Positions 28,988 through 37,938 of a stretch of DNA of 64,000 bases are shown here, one piece after another; positions within the stretch are counted from its first letter, which is position 1; the number at the start of each line of letters is the position of its first letter. Made by a program: the position numbers and the translations under genes. Source of the stretch: a bacterium (GTDB taxonomy: Bacteria > Pseudomonadota > Alphaproteobacteria > Rhizobiales > Aestuariivirgaceae); contig JALHQC010000013.1 of the NCBI GenBank assembly GCA_022842165.1, positions 25,135 through 89,134 of the forward strand, read 5' to 3'. Below the pieces are notes generated by a model that had not been told where the DNA came from, ran no database searches, and saw only the letters and a program-made list of their open reading frames with translations.

Positions 28988-31510
28988 GTGATAAATTCGG
29001 AACGGGCCTTGATCCTGGCACCCGATGGGCGCGATGGCGCACTTGCGGCATCGATACTGGAAGGGGCCGGCAAGACAGCCAGGGTATGCGCCACGCTGCC
29101 TGAACTTCTGAAGAGGATTCAGGAAGGCGCCGGGGTTGCCGTGCTGACGACGGAGGCCCTGCAATATGCCGATCTGACGCCTGTGGCATCGTGGATCGAG
29201 CGCCAGCCGCCATGGTCCGACTTTCCGTTCGTGATTCTGGCGCGCCGCGACAACTCGCCGGACCAGAATCCGCAGCTGGCAGGCATTAAGTCGCTTCTCG
29301 GCAACGTCATGGTGCTCGACCGCCCGTTTCACCCTACTGCCTTTCTCAACGTGGTCGAGAATGCCTTGCGGGCAAGACGGCGGCAGTATGAAGCCCGCCG
29401 CTACCTGACCGAGATCAGCGAGGGCGAATCACGCCTGCGGTTCCTCGATGCGCTCGGACGCGAAACGGCGGCCAATTCGGATGCCGACGGCATTCTCGCG
29501 ATCACCACGCGCATGCTCGGGCGCTATCTGGATGTGGCGATCTGCGCCTATGCCGACATGGAGCCCAACGAAGATTATTTCACAATCCGCGGAGACTGGA
29601 GCCGCGAAGGCATGGCCAGCATCGTGGGCTACTACAGACTTGCCGATTTCGGGAGGCTCGCCGTGCGCAATCTGCGCGCCGGGCTGCCGCTCGTCCTGAA
29701 CGACATCGCCTCCGAACTGCCGCAGGACGAAGCAGCAGCCTTTGAGAAAATCGGTGTTTCCGCCACGGTATGCATGCCGCTGGTGAAGGAAGGCAGGCTC
29801 ACCGCACTGATGGCCCTGCACGAAAGCGCGCCGCGCGTGTGGACGGCATCCGAACTCGCGCTGCTGACGGAGGTGACCCAGCGCTCATGGGCGCATATCG
29901 AAAGGGTACGTTCGCTGGCGATGGCGCGCGAAGGCGAGAAGCTGTTTCGCGCCGATCTCGAAACCAAGGTTGCCGAGCGCACGCAAGCGCTCGAGCGCAG
30001 CGAAAAAAGCATCCGCGCCATCATCGAGAGCTCACACCTCTATGCCGGCCTCCTGACGGTGGATGGCGTCCTGCAATATGCCAATGCCACGTCACTCGCC
30101 GCCATCCTCGTCGGCCAGGAGGACATCGTGGGCATGCCCTTCTGGGAAACCCCGTGGTTTACCGGCACGCCCCGGATGACGGACATCGTGAAGGACGCAG
30201 TTTCACGCGTGGCAAAAGGCGAGACCGTCGCGATGGACATGACGCTGAACCTGCCGACGGGAACCAGGCGCTACGATTTTTCGATGCGCCCGGTCAAGAA
30301 CAGTGCGGGCGAAGTGGTGGCGATCGTGCCGGAGGCGATCGAGACGACGGCGCGCTACAAGGTCGAACAGGCACTGCAGCAGGCCCAGAAGATGGAGGCG
30401 ATCGGCAACCTGACGGGCGGCATCGCGCATGACTTCAACAACCTGCTGATGGCGGTTCTCGGCAGTCTCGAACTCTTGCGCAAGCGGTTGCCCGACGACC
30501 CGGTGCTGTACCGCCTGCTCGACAACGCGGTCGAGGGCGCGCGGCGCGGAAGCTCGCTCACCGACCGGATGCTGGCCTTCGCACGGCGGCAGGATCTGAA
30601 GCCCGAGCACATCGAGCTGCCGCAGCTGGTGAAGGGCATGATGGAGCTGTTGCAGCGTTCGCTGGGGCCGACCATCACCATTGATACCGAACTCCCCCCG
30701 CGCCTGCCGGCGGTCCAAACCGATGCCAACCAGCTTGAATCCGCCCTGCTCAATCTGGCCGTGAATGCGCGCGACGCCATGCATGGCGAAGGACGGATCG
30801 TCATTTCCGGGCAGGAAGCGACAATCGGCGAAGGCCATCCCCGCCTGGCGCCGGGGCGCTATGTGGCACTGTGCCTGAGCGACAGCGGCGAAGGCATGGA
30901 CGAGGAAACGCTGAGCAAGGCGACCGACCCCTTCTTCACCACCAAGGGCGTGGGCAAGGGAACGGGCCTCGGCCTGTCGATGGTGCACGGCCTGGCGGAG
31001 CAGTCCGGCGGTACGCTGATCCTGAGGAGCGTACTTGGAAAGGGCACCACGGCGGAAATCTGGCTTCCGGCTTCGAAGGAGGCAGAAGGTGGGGGCGCTG
31101 CGGCGGCCACGGACCGTCTATTGCCCGGTCCGCAGGATGAAGAGCACCGGAAGCTCGTGATCCTCGCAGTGGACGATGATGCGCTGGTGCTGATGAACAC
31201 CGTCGCCATGCTGGAAGATCTGGGCCACGAGGTGAAAGCGGCGAATTCCGGCAAGCTCGCGCTGGAACTGGCCGCGAAGCACACGCCCGACCTGGTGATC
31301 ACCGACCAGGCCATGCCGCACATGACCGGCTCGCAATTGTCGATCGAGTTGCGGCGCTTGAAACCCGATCTCCCCATCGTCCTGGCGACTGGCTACGCAG
31401 AACTGCCACCCGGCATGGACCTTGGGCTGCCAAGGCTTTCGAAGCCGTTTTCGCAGTCCGACCTGGAAAGGATCGTCATCCGGGCGACGCAGTCGGGGCA
31501 GGCTGCGTGA
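28988..31510 (+). CDS. Hybrid sensor histidine kinase/response regulator
   Basis: An 840-residue soluble multi-domain kinase. In order: a receiver-like N-terminal domain lacking a clear phospho-acceptor (1-120), GAF (about 150-310), a coiled segment, PAS (about 340-450), HisKA with the phospho-accepting His in GGIAHDFNNLL (H481), HATPase_c with NLAVNARDAM and the GKGTGLGLSMV G-box, and a C-terminal receiver with DQAMPHMTG (D773). No transmembrane segment is seen, so it senses a cytoplasmic signal. A GTG start is used 20 bases after the KaiC-like gene, so both share the EcfG promoter. Output is probably a phosphorelay; no partner regulator is encoded next to it. Confidence 0.93.
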   Translation: MINSERALILAPDGRDGALAASILEGAGKTARVCATLPELLKRIQEGAGVAVLTTEALQYADLTPVASWIERQPPWSDFPFVILARRDNSPDQNPQLAGIKSLLGNVMVLDRPFHPTAFLNVVENALRARRRQYEARRYLTEISEGESRLRFLDALGRETAANSDADGILAITTRMLGRYLDVAICAYADMEPNEDYFTIRGDWSREGMASIVGYYRLADFGRLAVRNLRAGLPLVLNDIASELPQDEAAAFEKIGVSATVCMPLVKEGRLTALMALHESAPRVWTASELALLTEVTQRSWAHIERVRSLAMAREGEKLFRADLETKVAERTQALERSEKSIRAIIESSHLYAGLLTVDGVLQYANATSLAAILVGQEDIVGMPFWETPWFTGTPRMTDIVKDAVSRVAKGETVAMDMTLNLPTGTRRYDFSMRPVKNSAGEVVAIVPEAIETTARYKVEQALQQAQKMEAIGNLTGGIAHDFNNLLMAVLGSLELLRKRLPDDPVLYRLLDNAVEGARRGSSLTDRMLAFARRQDLKPEHIELPQLVKGMMELLQRSLGPTITIDTELPPRLPAVQTDANQLESALLNLAVNARDAMHGEGRIVISGQEATIGEGHPRLAPGRYVALCLSDSGEGMDEETLSKATDPFFTTKGVGKGTGLGLSMVHGLAEQSGGTLILRSVLGKGTTAEIWLPASKEAEGGGAAAATDRLLPGPQDEEHRKLVILAVDDDALVLMNTVAMLEDLGHEVKAANSGKLALELAAKHTPDLVITDQAMPHMTGSQLSIELRRLKPDLPIVLATGYAELPPGMDLGLPRLSKPFSQSDLERIVIRATQSGQAA

Positions 31511-31531
31511 GCCTTTCCCGCGCCTATCGAC

Positions 31532-32911
31532 TCACCGCGTTGAATGATTGGCCAGCACCCGGTCGAGCGCGGCGCGCAGGCGGCGGCCGAGTTCGGTGAT
31601 TTCCGCTTCCGTGATGATCAGGGGCGGCGCCATGACGAAGCAGCCGGCCAGCGGCCTGACGATGATGCCTTCGAGAAGCCCTGCCTCGTAGACCTCTTTC
31701 GTGGCGCCGCCCACTTTCAGGCTGGCGGCCGGCCCGGCGCGGCCCTCGCCCGGATAGGCGACTTCGATGGCGCCGGCGAGGCCCCACTTGCGGTTTCCGA
31801 CGACGAGGGGATGATCGAGCATGCTGTCGAGCATCCGGTTCCACTGCGGCATCACGCGGCGGACATGGCCGAGGATGTCGCGCTCGTCGAAGATGTTGAG
31901 CACCTCGTTGGCGACGGCGGCGGAGACGACATGGGCATGATGCGTGGCGCCATGGGCGAACCAGCCCTTCGCCTCGTTGCCGATATCGAGGCGGCGGTTG
32001 AACTCCTCGCCCATGATGATGCCGGCAATCGGCATGTAGGCGCCGGAAATGCCCTTGGCGCAGGTCATGCAGTCGGGCTCGAGACCCATCGACTCCGTCG
32101 CCCACATGCGGCCCGAGCGGCCAAAGCCGGTAACGACCTCGTCGATGAACAGCTGGATGCCGTATTTCTTTAAGACCTTCGTGATCTTCGGGAAATAGCT
32201 GGCGGGCGGCGGGAACATGCCGGAGGAGACCGAGACAGGCTCGGCAATCATCGCGCCGATGGTTTCGGGGCCGGCTTCGAGAATGGTTTGTTCGAGTTCC
32301 TCGGCCAGCCGGTCGGTGAAGCCCTCTTCATCTTCGCCGGGGAGTGCGGCGTTGGGCCAGCTCGGATGGCTGACCTGCAGCGAGAAGCCCATGGGGATTC
32401 CGAAACTGTCGTGCAGGTCCTGCGAGCCGCCGAGCGCGCAAGTCGCAATCGTCGAGCCGTGATAGCTGGCCTTGCGCGAGATCATCTTGCGGCGGTTGGG
32501 CTCGCCCGCAAAGCCGTTGCCGTACCACATGAACTTCATGAGATGGTCGTTCGCTTCCGAGCCCGTGGTCGAGAAATAGATGCGCGGGTTCTTGACCGGC
32601 GACAGCGCGGCGAGGCGTTCGGTCAACTCCATCACCGCGGGCACCGTGCGGTGGATGGCGGAGGAATACATCGGCAGCATCTTCATCTGCCGGTAGGCGG
32701 CGTCTGCCAGCCGCTCCTCGCTGAAGCCCAGCGACACGCAATAAAAGCACGAGACGGATTCGATATAATCCTTGCCGTTCTCGTCGTAGATGAAGATGCC
32801 CTTGCCCTTCTCGAACACCAGCGGCCGCTCGGTCTTCAGCCGCTTCAGGTCGCTGAAGCCCAGGAGAATCGAGTCGTTGCGGTAGTTGGTGTTCTTCACT
32901 TCGATGTTCAT
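31532..32911 (-). CDS. Class III aminotransferase
   Basis: A 459-residue PLP-dependent aminotransferase of the omega-amino-acid or class III group. STTGSEANDHLMKF (PLP phosphate binding), FIDEVVTGFGRSGRMW (the Asp of Walker-like B) and CAKGISGAYMPI, with the Schiff-base Lys, are intact. It probably transfers an amino group from an amine or omega-amino acid to pyruvate or a keto acid. It converges on the histidine kinase gene, 21 bases away, and seems to be monocistronic. The substrate is unknown. Confidence 0.9.
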   Translation of the reverse strand: MNIEVKNTNYRNDSILLGFSDLKRLKTERPLVFEKGKGIFIYDENGKDYIESVSCFYCVSLGFSEERLADAAYRQMKMLPMYSSAIHRTVPAVMELTERLAALSPVKNPRIYFSTTGSEANDHLMKFMWYGNGFAGEPNRRKMISRKASYHGSTIATCALGGSQDLHDSFGIPMGFSLQVSHPSWPNAALPGEDEEGFTDRLAEELEQTILEAGPETIGAMIAEPVSVSSGMFPPPASYFPKITKVLKKYGIQLFIDEVVTGFGRSGRMWATESMGLEPDCMTCAKGISGAYMPIAGIIMGEEFNRRLDIGNEAKGWFAHGATHHAHVVSAAVANEVLNIFDERDILGHVRRVMPQWNRMLDSMLDHPLVVGNRKWGLAGAIEVAYPGEGRAGPAASLKVGGATKEVYEAGLLEGIIVRPLAGCFVMAPPLIITEAEITELGRRLRAALDRVLANHSTR

Positions 32912-33014
32912 GGTGGAGGCGTCCTCTGGGAATGCCCCGAGACTATCGTTCCGCTATGGCAAGTCAATGCGCCGCACCGCAGCCGTGGCCCATAATCTGC
33001 AGGCCTGCCCTGCG

Positions 33015-33335
33015 TCAGGCCGAACTGGAAAGCTTCATCAGCACGAGGCCGCCGACGATCAGCGATGCGGCGGCGATGCGCAGGGCATTCGCCGGTTCGC
33101 CGAGCACCACGATGCCGACGATGAACGAGCCGACCGCGCCGATCCCGGTCCAGACCGTATAGGCCGTGCCGAGCGGCAGCGATCGCATCGACCATGACAG
33201 CAGGCCGAAGCTGACCGCCATCGCAGCGAGCGTGATGACCGAGGGCCACAGGCGGGTGAAGCCCTCCGACTGTTTCATGGTGAAGGCCCAGACGACTTCG
33301 AGGAGGCCGGCGATGATGAGGATGATCCAAGCCAT
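33015..33335 (-). CDS. gdx: Guanidinium exporter Gdx (SugE)
   Basis: A 106-residue small multidrug resistance protein with four membrane helices. [17 protein letters not shown] carries the central Glu of helix 1; [27 protein letters not shown] and [12 protein letters not shown] match the SugE/Gdx subgroup, which exports guanidinium by proton exchange. The upstream leader holds a hairpin with an ACGG loop like one arm of a guanidine-II riboswitch. A quaternary ammonium efflux role is the alternative. Confidence 0.9.
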   Translation of the reverse strand: MAWIILIIAGLLEVVWAFTMKQSEGFTRLWPSVITLAAMAVSFGLLSWSMRSLPLGTAYTVWTGIGAVGSFIVGIVVLGEPANALRIAAASLIVGGLVLMKLSSSA

Positions 33336-33358
33336 GATAGACCCTTGCGGTTGCAGCG

Positions 33359-33407
33359 CCGGGCCGTCCCGGACTTTTTCCCCATGGTTGGAGGAGGACG
33401 TGGCCTC
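33359..33407 (-). promoter_or_regulatory. Possible guanidine-II-like (mini-ykkC) leader
   Basis: On the minus strand a perfect CCGGG-ACGG-CCCGG hairpin (33359-33372) lies 23 bases before the gdx start; the ACGR tetraloop is the ligand-binding feature of guanidine-II riboswitches. A weaker upstream hairpin GAGG..CCTC (33394-33407) carries ACGT instead of ACGR, so the first arm is not canonical. The gene context supports the idea; the structure is only partly canonical. Confidence 0.35.
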
Positions 33408-33547
33408 GCTGCAGCCCGATTACCCGAGCTTGGCCTATCGTTCAAGTGAGTGCGGCCGATGCCGAAGCATAACGTGGACGCGCAATCCATTCTCTTGACT
33501 CGGGCCCGCCGTCCGAAAGAGGATCACATGACTCAAAGGAGCTTATC

Positions 33548-34327
33548 GTGCAGGGACAGATCGAAAATCCGGCTCGCTACCCGAGCCTTCAGGGCCGCAG
33601 CGTGTTCATTTCGGGCGGCGGCAGCGGGATCGGCGAAAGCCTGGTCGAGCACTTTTGCCGGCAGGGTGCGAAAGTGTGTTTCGTCGATATCGCGCGGGAG
33701 GCTTCCGAAGCTCTGGTGAGGCGGCTGGCGAGTGAAGGGCTTGAAGCGCCGCATTTCGTCCACTGCGATCTTCGCGACATCGAGGCGTTGCGCGCCGCGA
33801 TTGCCGAGGCCGGAAACCGCAACGGGCCGATCCGCGTGCTGGTCAACAATGCCGGGAACGACGACCGCCACGCGACGGAGAGCGTGACGGTCGAATATTG
33901 GGACAACCGCATGCAGGTGAACCTGCGTCACCAGTTCTTCGCGGCTCAAGCCGTGCGCCCGCAGATGCGCGATGCGGGCGGAGGCTCCATCATCAATTTC
34001 GGCTCGATCACCTGGCTGGTGGGCGATCCTGATTGCCCGGCCTATGTGACGGCGAAATCGGCGATCGGCGGGCTGACGCGCGCCCTGGCACGCGAGCTGG
34101 GCCCGGAAAAAATCCGCGTCAATTGCCTGCTGCCCGGCTGGGTGATGACCGAGCGCCAGGTAAAGCTGTGGCTGAACGAGGCCGGCGAAAAGCAGATCGC
34201 CGAGCGCCAGTGCCTCACCGAGAAGCTTTACCCCGCAGACATCGCGCGGATGGCGCTGTTTCTCGCGTCCGACGACAGCCGCATGTGCACGTCGCAGAAC
34301 TACATTGTGGATGGCGGCTGGGTTTAG
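33548..34327 (+). CDS. SDR aldose 1-dehydrogenase (XylB-like)
   Basis: A 259-residue short-chain dehydrogenase with the TGxxxGIG-type motif in ISGGGSGIGESL, VLVNNAGNDDRH, INFGSITW (catalytic Ser), AYVTAKSAIGG (Tyr and Lys of the active site) and LARELGPEKIRVNC. These and the C-terminal LASDDSRMCTSQNYIVDGGW closely resemble D-xylose 1-dehydrogenase XylB of Caulobacter, so oxidation of a pentose or hexose at C1 is likely. GTG start after AAGGAGC. It converges with the ABC operon of the sugar locus, to which it probably belongs metabolically. Confidence 0.88.
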   Translation: MQGQIENPARYPSLQGRSVFISGGGSGIGESLVEHFCRQGAKVCFVDIAREASEALVRRLASEGLEAPHFVHCDLRDIEALRAAIAEAGNRNGPIRVLVNNAGNDDRHATESVTVEYWDNRMQVNLRHQFFAAQAVRPQMRDAGGGSIINFGSITWLVGDPDCPAYVTAKSAIGGLTRALARELGPEKIRVNCLLPGWVMTERQVKLWLNEAGEKQIAERQCLTEKLYPADIARMALFLASDDSRMCTSQNYIVDGGWV

Positions 34328-35358
34328 GCCGCCGCCTTGGCCGGGTTCGCGAGCTTCGCCTGCAGCACCACGACGACGAAGAGGAACACGCCGCGCACCA
34401 CTGATTGCCAGTAGGCGGACAGCGAGATCCAGCCCATGCCGTTCTCGAAGTTCAGGATGGTGAAGATGATGCCGAGCAGCAGCGCGCCGGCCAGTGTGCC
34501 GCCGATCGAGCCATTGCCGCCCGTCAGCAGTGTGCCGCCCACGACGACCGAGGCGATGGCAAAAAGCTCCCAGCCCACCCCCTCGATGGGCTGGCCCGCG
34601 CCGAATTGCGAGGCGAGGATGACGCCCGCCATGCCCGCCATGCCGCCCGAGATGACGTAGACGAGGAAGATCGTGCGGTCGACGGGAAGACCCATGAGGC
34701 GCGAGGCTTCCGTGCCGCCGCCCACCGCCAGCACATGCCGCCCGAAGGCGGTGTGATTGATGACGATGGCGCCTGCAATATAGGCGGCGAGCGCAATGAA
34801 GGCCGGTGTCGGAAAACTGAGGATGAAGCCGATGACGCCCGCGAAGAAGCCTGCGTCTTCCGCATCGACCCATTCGGGCCGCATGAAGCTCAGAAGATCG
34901 CCCTGCCCCAAATTGGTGAAGTAGGTGTCGTAGGACACCGACACCGACTGGTTGTTGGCGAGCAGGAGCGCCGTGCCGGATGCTGCCAGCATCGTTGCCA
35001 ATGTGGCGATGAAGGGCGCGATCTTGAGCCTTGTGATGATGAGCGCGTTGAGCGTTCCCGCAAACAGGCCGGCGGCAAGGCCGCCGATCAGCCCCGGAAA
35101 CAGGCCATAACCGCTCAAATGCGCGGCGACCACGCTGGAAAAGGCCGCGACCGAGCCCACCGAGAGATCGATGCCGCCCGTCATGATAACGAAGCACATG
35201 CCGAGCGCCACGAGCGCAAACATCGAATTGTAGCGCAGCACCGTTTGCACATTATAGGTGCCGAGGAAGCCATCGTAGCGCCAGGCACCCAGCAGCGTGA
35301 GGATGATGAGCACGGCGACGACGGCCATGCTGGGCGAGATGCGGAAGCCCTTCATCAT
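34324..35358 (-). CDS. yjfF: CUT2 sugar ABC transporter permease (YjfF-like)
   Basis: A 344-residue permease with about eight to ten membrane spans, of the BPD_transp_2 (ribose/galactofuranose) family. MCFVIMTGGIDLSVGSVAA in the first half and VVVGGTLLTGGNGSIGGTL in the second are the family hallmarks. Its start overlaps the end of the preceding permease by four bases and its stop overlaps the convergent SDR stop. Last gene of a SBP-ATPase-permease-permease operon, arranged as ytfQ-ytfR-ytfT-yjfF. Confidence 0.9.
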   Translation of the reverse strand: MMKGFRISPSMAVVAVLIILTLLGAWRYDGFLGTYNVQTVLRYNSMFALVALGMCFVIMTGGIDLSVGSVAAFSSVVAAHLSGYGLFPGLIGGLAAGLFAGTLNALIITRLKIAPFIATLATMLAASGTALLLANNQSVSVSYDTYFTNLGQGDLLSFMRPEWVDAEDAGFFAGVIGFILSFPTPAFIALAAYIAGAIVINHTAFGRHVLAVGGGTEASRLMGLPVDRTIFLVYVISGGMAGMAGVILASQFGAGQPIEGVGWELFAIASVVVGGTLLTGGNGSIGGTLAGALLLGIIFTILNFENGMGWISLSAYWQSVVRGVFLFVVVVLQAKLANPAKAAA

Positions 35359-36347
35359 GCCTGCTCCTGCCGCTGCAGCCAGACGGCAAGCACGATGAGG
35401 CCAGCCTTCACCACAAGTGCCGCGGGGTCTGGCACGCCATTGGCCAGCAGCGTGTAGCGCACCAGCTGGATGACCAGCGCGCCGAGCAGCGTTCCGATGA
35501 TGGTGGCGCGGCCGCCCGACAGCAAGGTGCCGCCGACGACGACGGCGGCGATCGCATCAAGCTCCATGCCGAGGCCAATCAGATTTGCATCCGCCGCCGA
35601 ATTCATGGCGATGACGATGAGGCCCGCAACGCCGCTGCACAGGCCGGAGATGAAATAGACGAGGAACTTGACGCGGCTGACTGGAATGCCGGAGAGACGC
35701 GCCGCTGCCTCGTTGCCGCCAACCGCCAGCACCTGCCGCCCGAACACCGTGCGATGCAGGATGAAGGCCGCGACGATGACGATCGCCAGCATGATCCACA
35801 CCTGGAAGGGAACACCCAGCACGCGCCCGATGGCGATGGCCTGGAACTCCGGCACCTTGAAGACCTGCAGGTCGCCATTGGTCGACACCTGCGCGATGCC
35901 GCGGCCGGCGATGAACAGCACCAGCGTGGCGATGATCGGCTGGATCGAGAACTTGGTGACGAGCCAGCCGTTGAACAGGCCGAACATGCCGGCAATCAGG
36001 ACGGGGAAGGCAATGCCCAGCGCGATGCCGAAATAGAGATTGTCAACTGGAATGAGCTGGCCGGTGAAGAACATCGGCGAAAATGCGCCGGCGATCGCCA
36101 TCAGCGAGCCGACCGACAGGTCGATGCCGCCCGTGGCGATGACCAGCGTCATGCCGACGCCGACGATGACGATGGTGCAGACCTGCGTGAGGTTCACCGC
36201 CAGCGTTTGCGCCGTGGCAAAATTGGGCGTGAAGATCAGGTTGAAGATGATGAGCAGGATGAGGGCGAGGCCCACGCCATAGCGCTGGAAGAAGGCGGCG
36301 CGGTTGAAGTTGCGCGGTTCCTTCTTTGTTACCGATACGGCGCTCAT
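35355..36347 (-). CDS. ytfT: CUT2 sugar ABC transporter permease (YtfT-like)
   Basis: A 330-residue permease of the ribose-type family, with GMTLVIATGGIDLSVGSLMA near residue 65 and VVVGGTLLSGGRATIIGTL near the C-terminus. It overlaps the ATPase stop by four bases (ATGA) and the next permease by four bases, so the operon is tightly coupled. It forms the membrane channel with the YjfF-like partner. Substrate as for the operon: probably galactofuranose, arabinose or a similar sugar. Confidence 0.9.
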   Translation of the reverse strand: MSAVSVTKKEPRNFNRAAFFQRYGVGLALILLIIFNLIFTPNFATAQTLAVNLTQVCTIVIVGVGMTLVIATGGIDLSVGSLMAIAGAFSPMFFTGQLIPVDNLYFGIALGIAFPVLIAGMFGLFNGWLVTKFSIQPIIATLVLFIAGRGIAQVSTNGDLQVFKVPEFQAIAIGRVLGVPFQVWIMLAIVIVAAFILHRTVFGRQVLAVGGNEAAARLSGIPVSRVKFLVYFISGLCSGVAGLIVIAMNSAADANLIGLGMELDAIAAVVVGGTLLSGGRATIIGTLLGALVIQLVRYTLLANGVPDPAALVVKAGLIVLAVWLQRQEQA

Positions 36348-37864
36348 GTGTCGTGCCCGTGAGCCATGGCGTGCATGACCTTGCTTTCCGTCATGTTCTG
36401 GTGATCGAACTCTGCCACGGTCTTTCCTTCGCGCAACACGAAAACGCGGTCGGCCCCTTCGACGATCTCTTCGAGCTCGGAGGAAATCATGAGAACGCCG
36501 AGCCCGTTGCTGGCCAGCCTGCGAATGAGCATCTGGATTTCCGCCTTGGCGCCGACGTCGATGCCGCGCGTCGGCTCATCGAGAATGAGCAGCTTCGGGT
36601 TCATGCATAGCCAGCGCGCCAGCAGCACCTTCTGCTGGTTGCCGCCCGACAGCTCGCGGATCTTCTGGTCGGGGCCTGCGCACTTGATGCCGATTTCCTT
36701 GATGAAGCGATCGACCACCTCGCGCTGCTTCGCCTCGTCCAGCATGCCCGACCGCGTGAGCGCGGGCATCAGTGCCAGCGTCAGGTTTTCCGCAACCGAC
36801 ATGCCGGGAACGATGCCTTGCGCCTTGCGGTCTTCCGAGCAATAGCCCATGCCGGCCTTGATGGCGTCCGCCGGCCCCTTGAAGGCGGCGGGCTGGCCGT
36901 TGAAGGTGATGTCGCCCGAGGTTTTCGCATCGGCCGCGAAGATGGCGCGTGCGGTTTCGGTGCGCCCCGAACCGAGGAGGCCTGCGAGGCCGACGATTTC
37001 GCCCTTGCGGATATCGAGGCTGGCATCATGCACCCGGTGGCCGACGGCGATGTTCCGGGCCTGCAACAGCTCTCCGCCGATATTGGCGCCGGAACTTTCC
37101 TCAAAGGCGGTGGCGCCGCGCTTCTTCACCTCTGCCAGATCGCGGCCGAGCATGGCGGCGACGAGGTGCAGCTTGCTGATGTCCTTCATGGCCGAAACCT
37201 GCACGGTCCGCCCATCGCGCATGATAGTGACGCGGTCGCAGACCTCGTAGAGCTCGTCGAGCTTGTGGCTGACGAAGATGACGGCGACGCCCTCGGCCTT
37301 CAACTGCCGGATGGTGCGCAGCAGGACGGCGACTTCCGCCTCGTCGAGCGAGGACGTCGGCTCGTCCATGATGACGAGGCGCGCATCGAACGACACGGCG
37401 CGGGCGATCGCCACCATCTGCTGGATCGCCGTCGAGAAGCGTTCGAGGGGCTCGCGCACATCGACCTTCACGTCGAAACGCTTGAGCAATGCGGCCGACT
37501 CGGCATTCATCTTCGCCCAGTCGAGCAGACCGAACCCGCGTTTCGGCTCGCGGCCGAGAAAGATGTTCTCGGCCACCGAGCGATAGCCGATCAGGTTGAT
37601 TTCCTGGAAGATGGTGCTGATGCCGGCGCGCTGCGCCTGCTGCGGCGATGCCGCCGTCCACGGCGTGCCATTGAACGAGATCGAGCCTTCGTCGCGCACA
37701 TAGGCGCCGTTCAGGATCTTGATCATGGTCGACTTGCCCGCACCATTCTGGCCGACCAGCGCCATGATTTCCGCAGGCATCACCTCGAGCGAAGCCTCGA
37801 TCAGCGCGGGCACGCCGCCGAAGCTCTTGGAGATCTTCTGCATCGAAAGGAGAGGAGAGATCAT
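36344..37864 (-). CDS. ytfR: CUT2 sugar ABC transporter ATPase (YtfR-like)
   Basis: A 506-residue tandem-NBD importer ATPase. The first half has Walker A VGQNGAGKSTMIKIL, a degenerate signature before QQMVAIARAV and Walker B VIMDEPTSSL; the second half has the usual degenerate Walker A GLLGSGRTETA, a canonical LSGGNQQKVLLARWL and Walker B LILDEPTRGIDVG. It energises uptake by the two permeases encoded downstream. It is separated from the binding-protein gene by a 74-base gap with a strong hairpin. Confidence 0.92.
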   Translation of the reverse strand: MISPLLSMQKISKSFGGVPALIEASLEVMPAEIMALVGQNGAGKSTMIKILNGAYVRDEGSISFNGTPWTAASPQQAQRAGISTIFQEINLIGYRSVAENIFLGREPKRGFGLLDWAKMNAESAALLKRFDVKVDVREPLERFSTAIQQMVAIARAVSFDARLVIMDEPTSSLDEAEVAVLLRTIRQLKAEGVAVIFVSHKLDELYEVCDRVTIMRDGRTVQVSAMKDISKLHLVAAMLGRDLAEVKKRGATAFEESSGANIGGELLQARNIAVGHRVHDASLDIRKGEIVGLAGLLGSGRTETARAIFAADAKTSGDITFNGQPAAFKGPADAIKAGMGYCSEDRKAQGIVPGMSVAENLTLALMPALTRSGMLDEAKQREVVDRFIKEIGIKCAGPDQKIRELSGGNQQKVLLARWLCMNPKLLILDEPTRGIDVGAKAEIQMLIRRLASNGLGVLMISSELEEIVEGADRVFVLREGKTVAEFDHQNMTESKVMHAMAHGHDT

Positions 37865-37892
37865 TTCACCTGCAGTTCAGCAGCACAAGGGA

Positions 37893-37914
37893 GTGGGAGC
37901 CTTGTGGCTCCCAC
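37893..37914 (-). promoter_or_regulatory. Hairpin between binding-protein and ATPase genes
   Basis: GTGGGAGCC-ACAA-GGCTCCCAC on the minus strand, a perfect 9-bp stem. Such hairpins after binding-protein genes often stabilise the upstream mRNA or cause partial termination, raising binding-protein over permease levels. Confidence 0.55.
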
Positions 37915-37938
37915 CATTTCGTGTTGACGGATGAAAGC

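Noticed and set aside
34405..35457. Open frames opposite the two YtfT/YjfF-like permease genes
   Set aside because: Rich in His, Asp and Arg as expected of the reverse strand of membrane-protein genes; no independent evidence.
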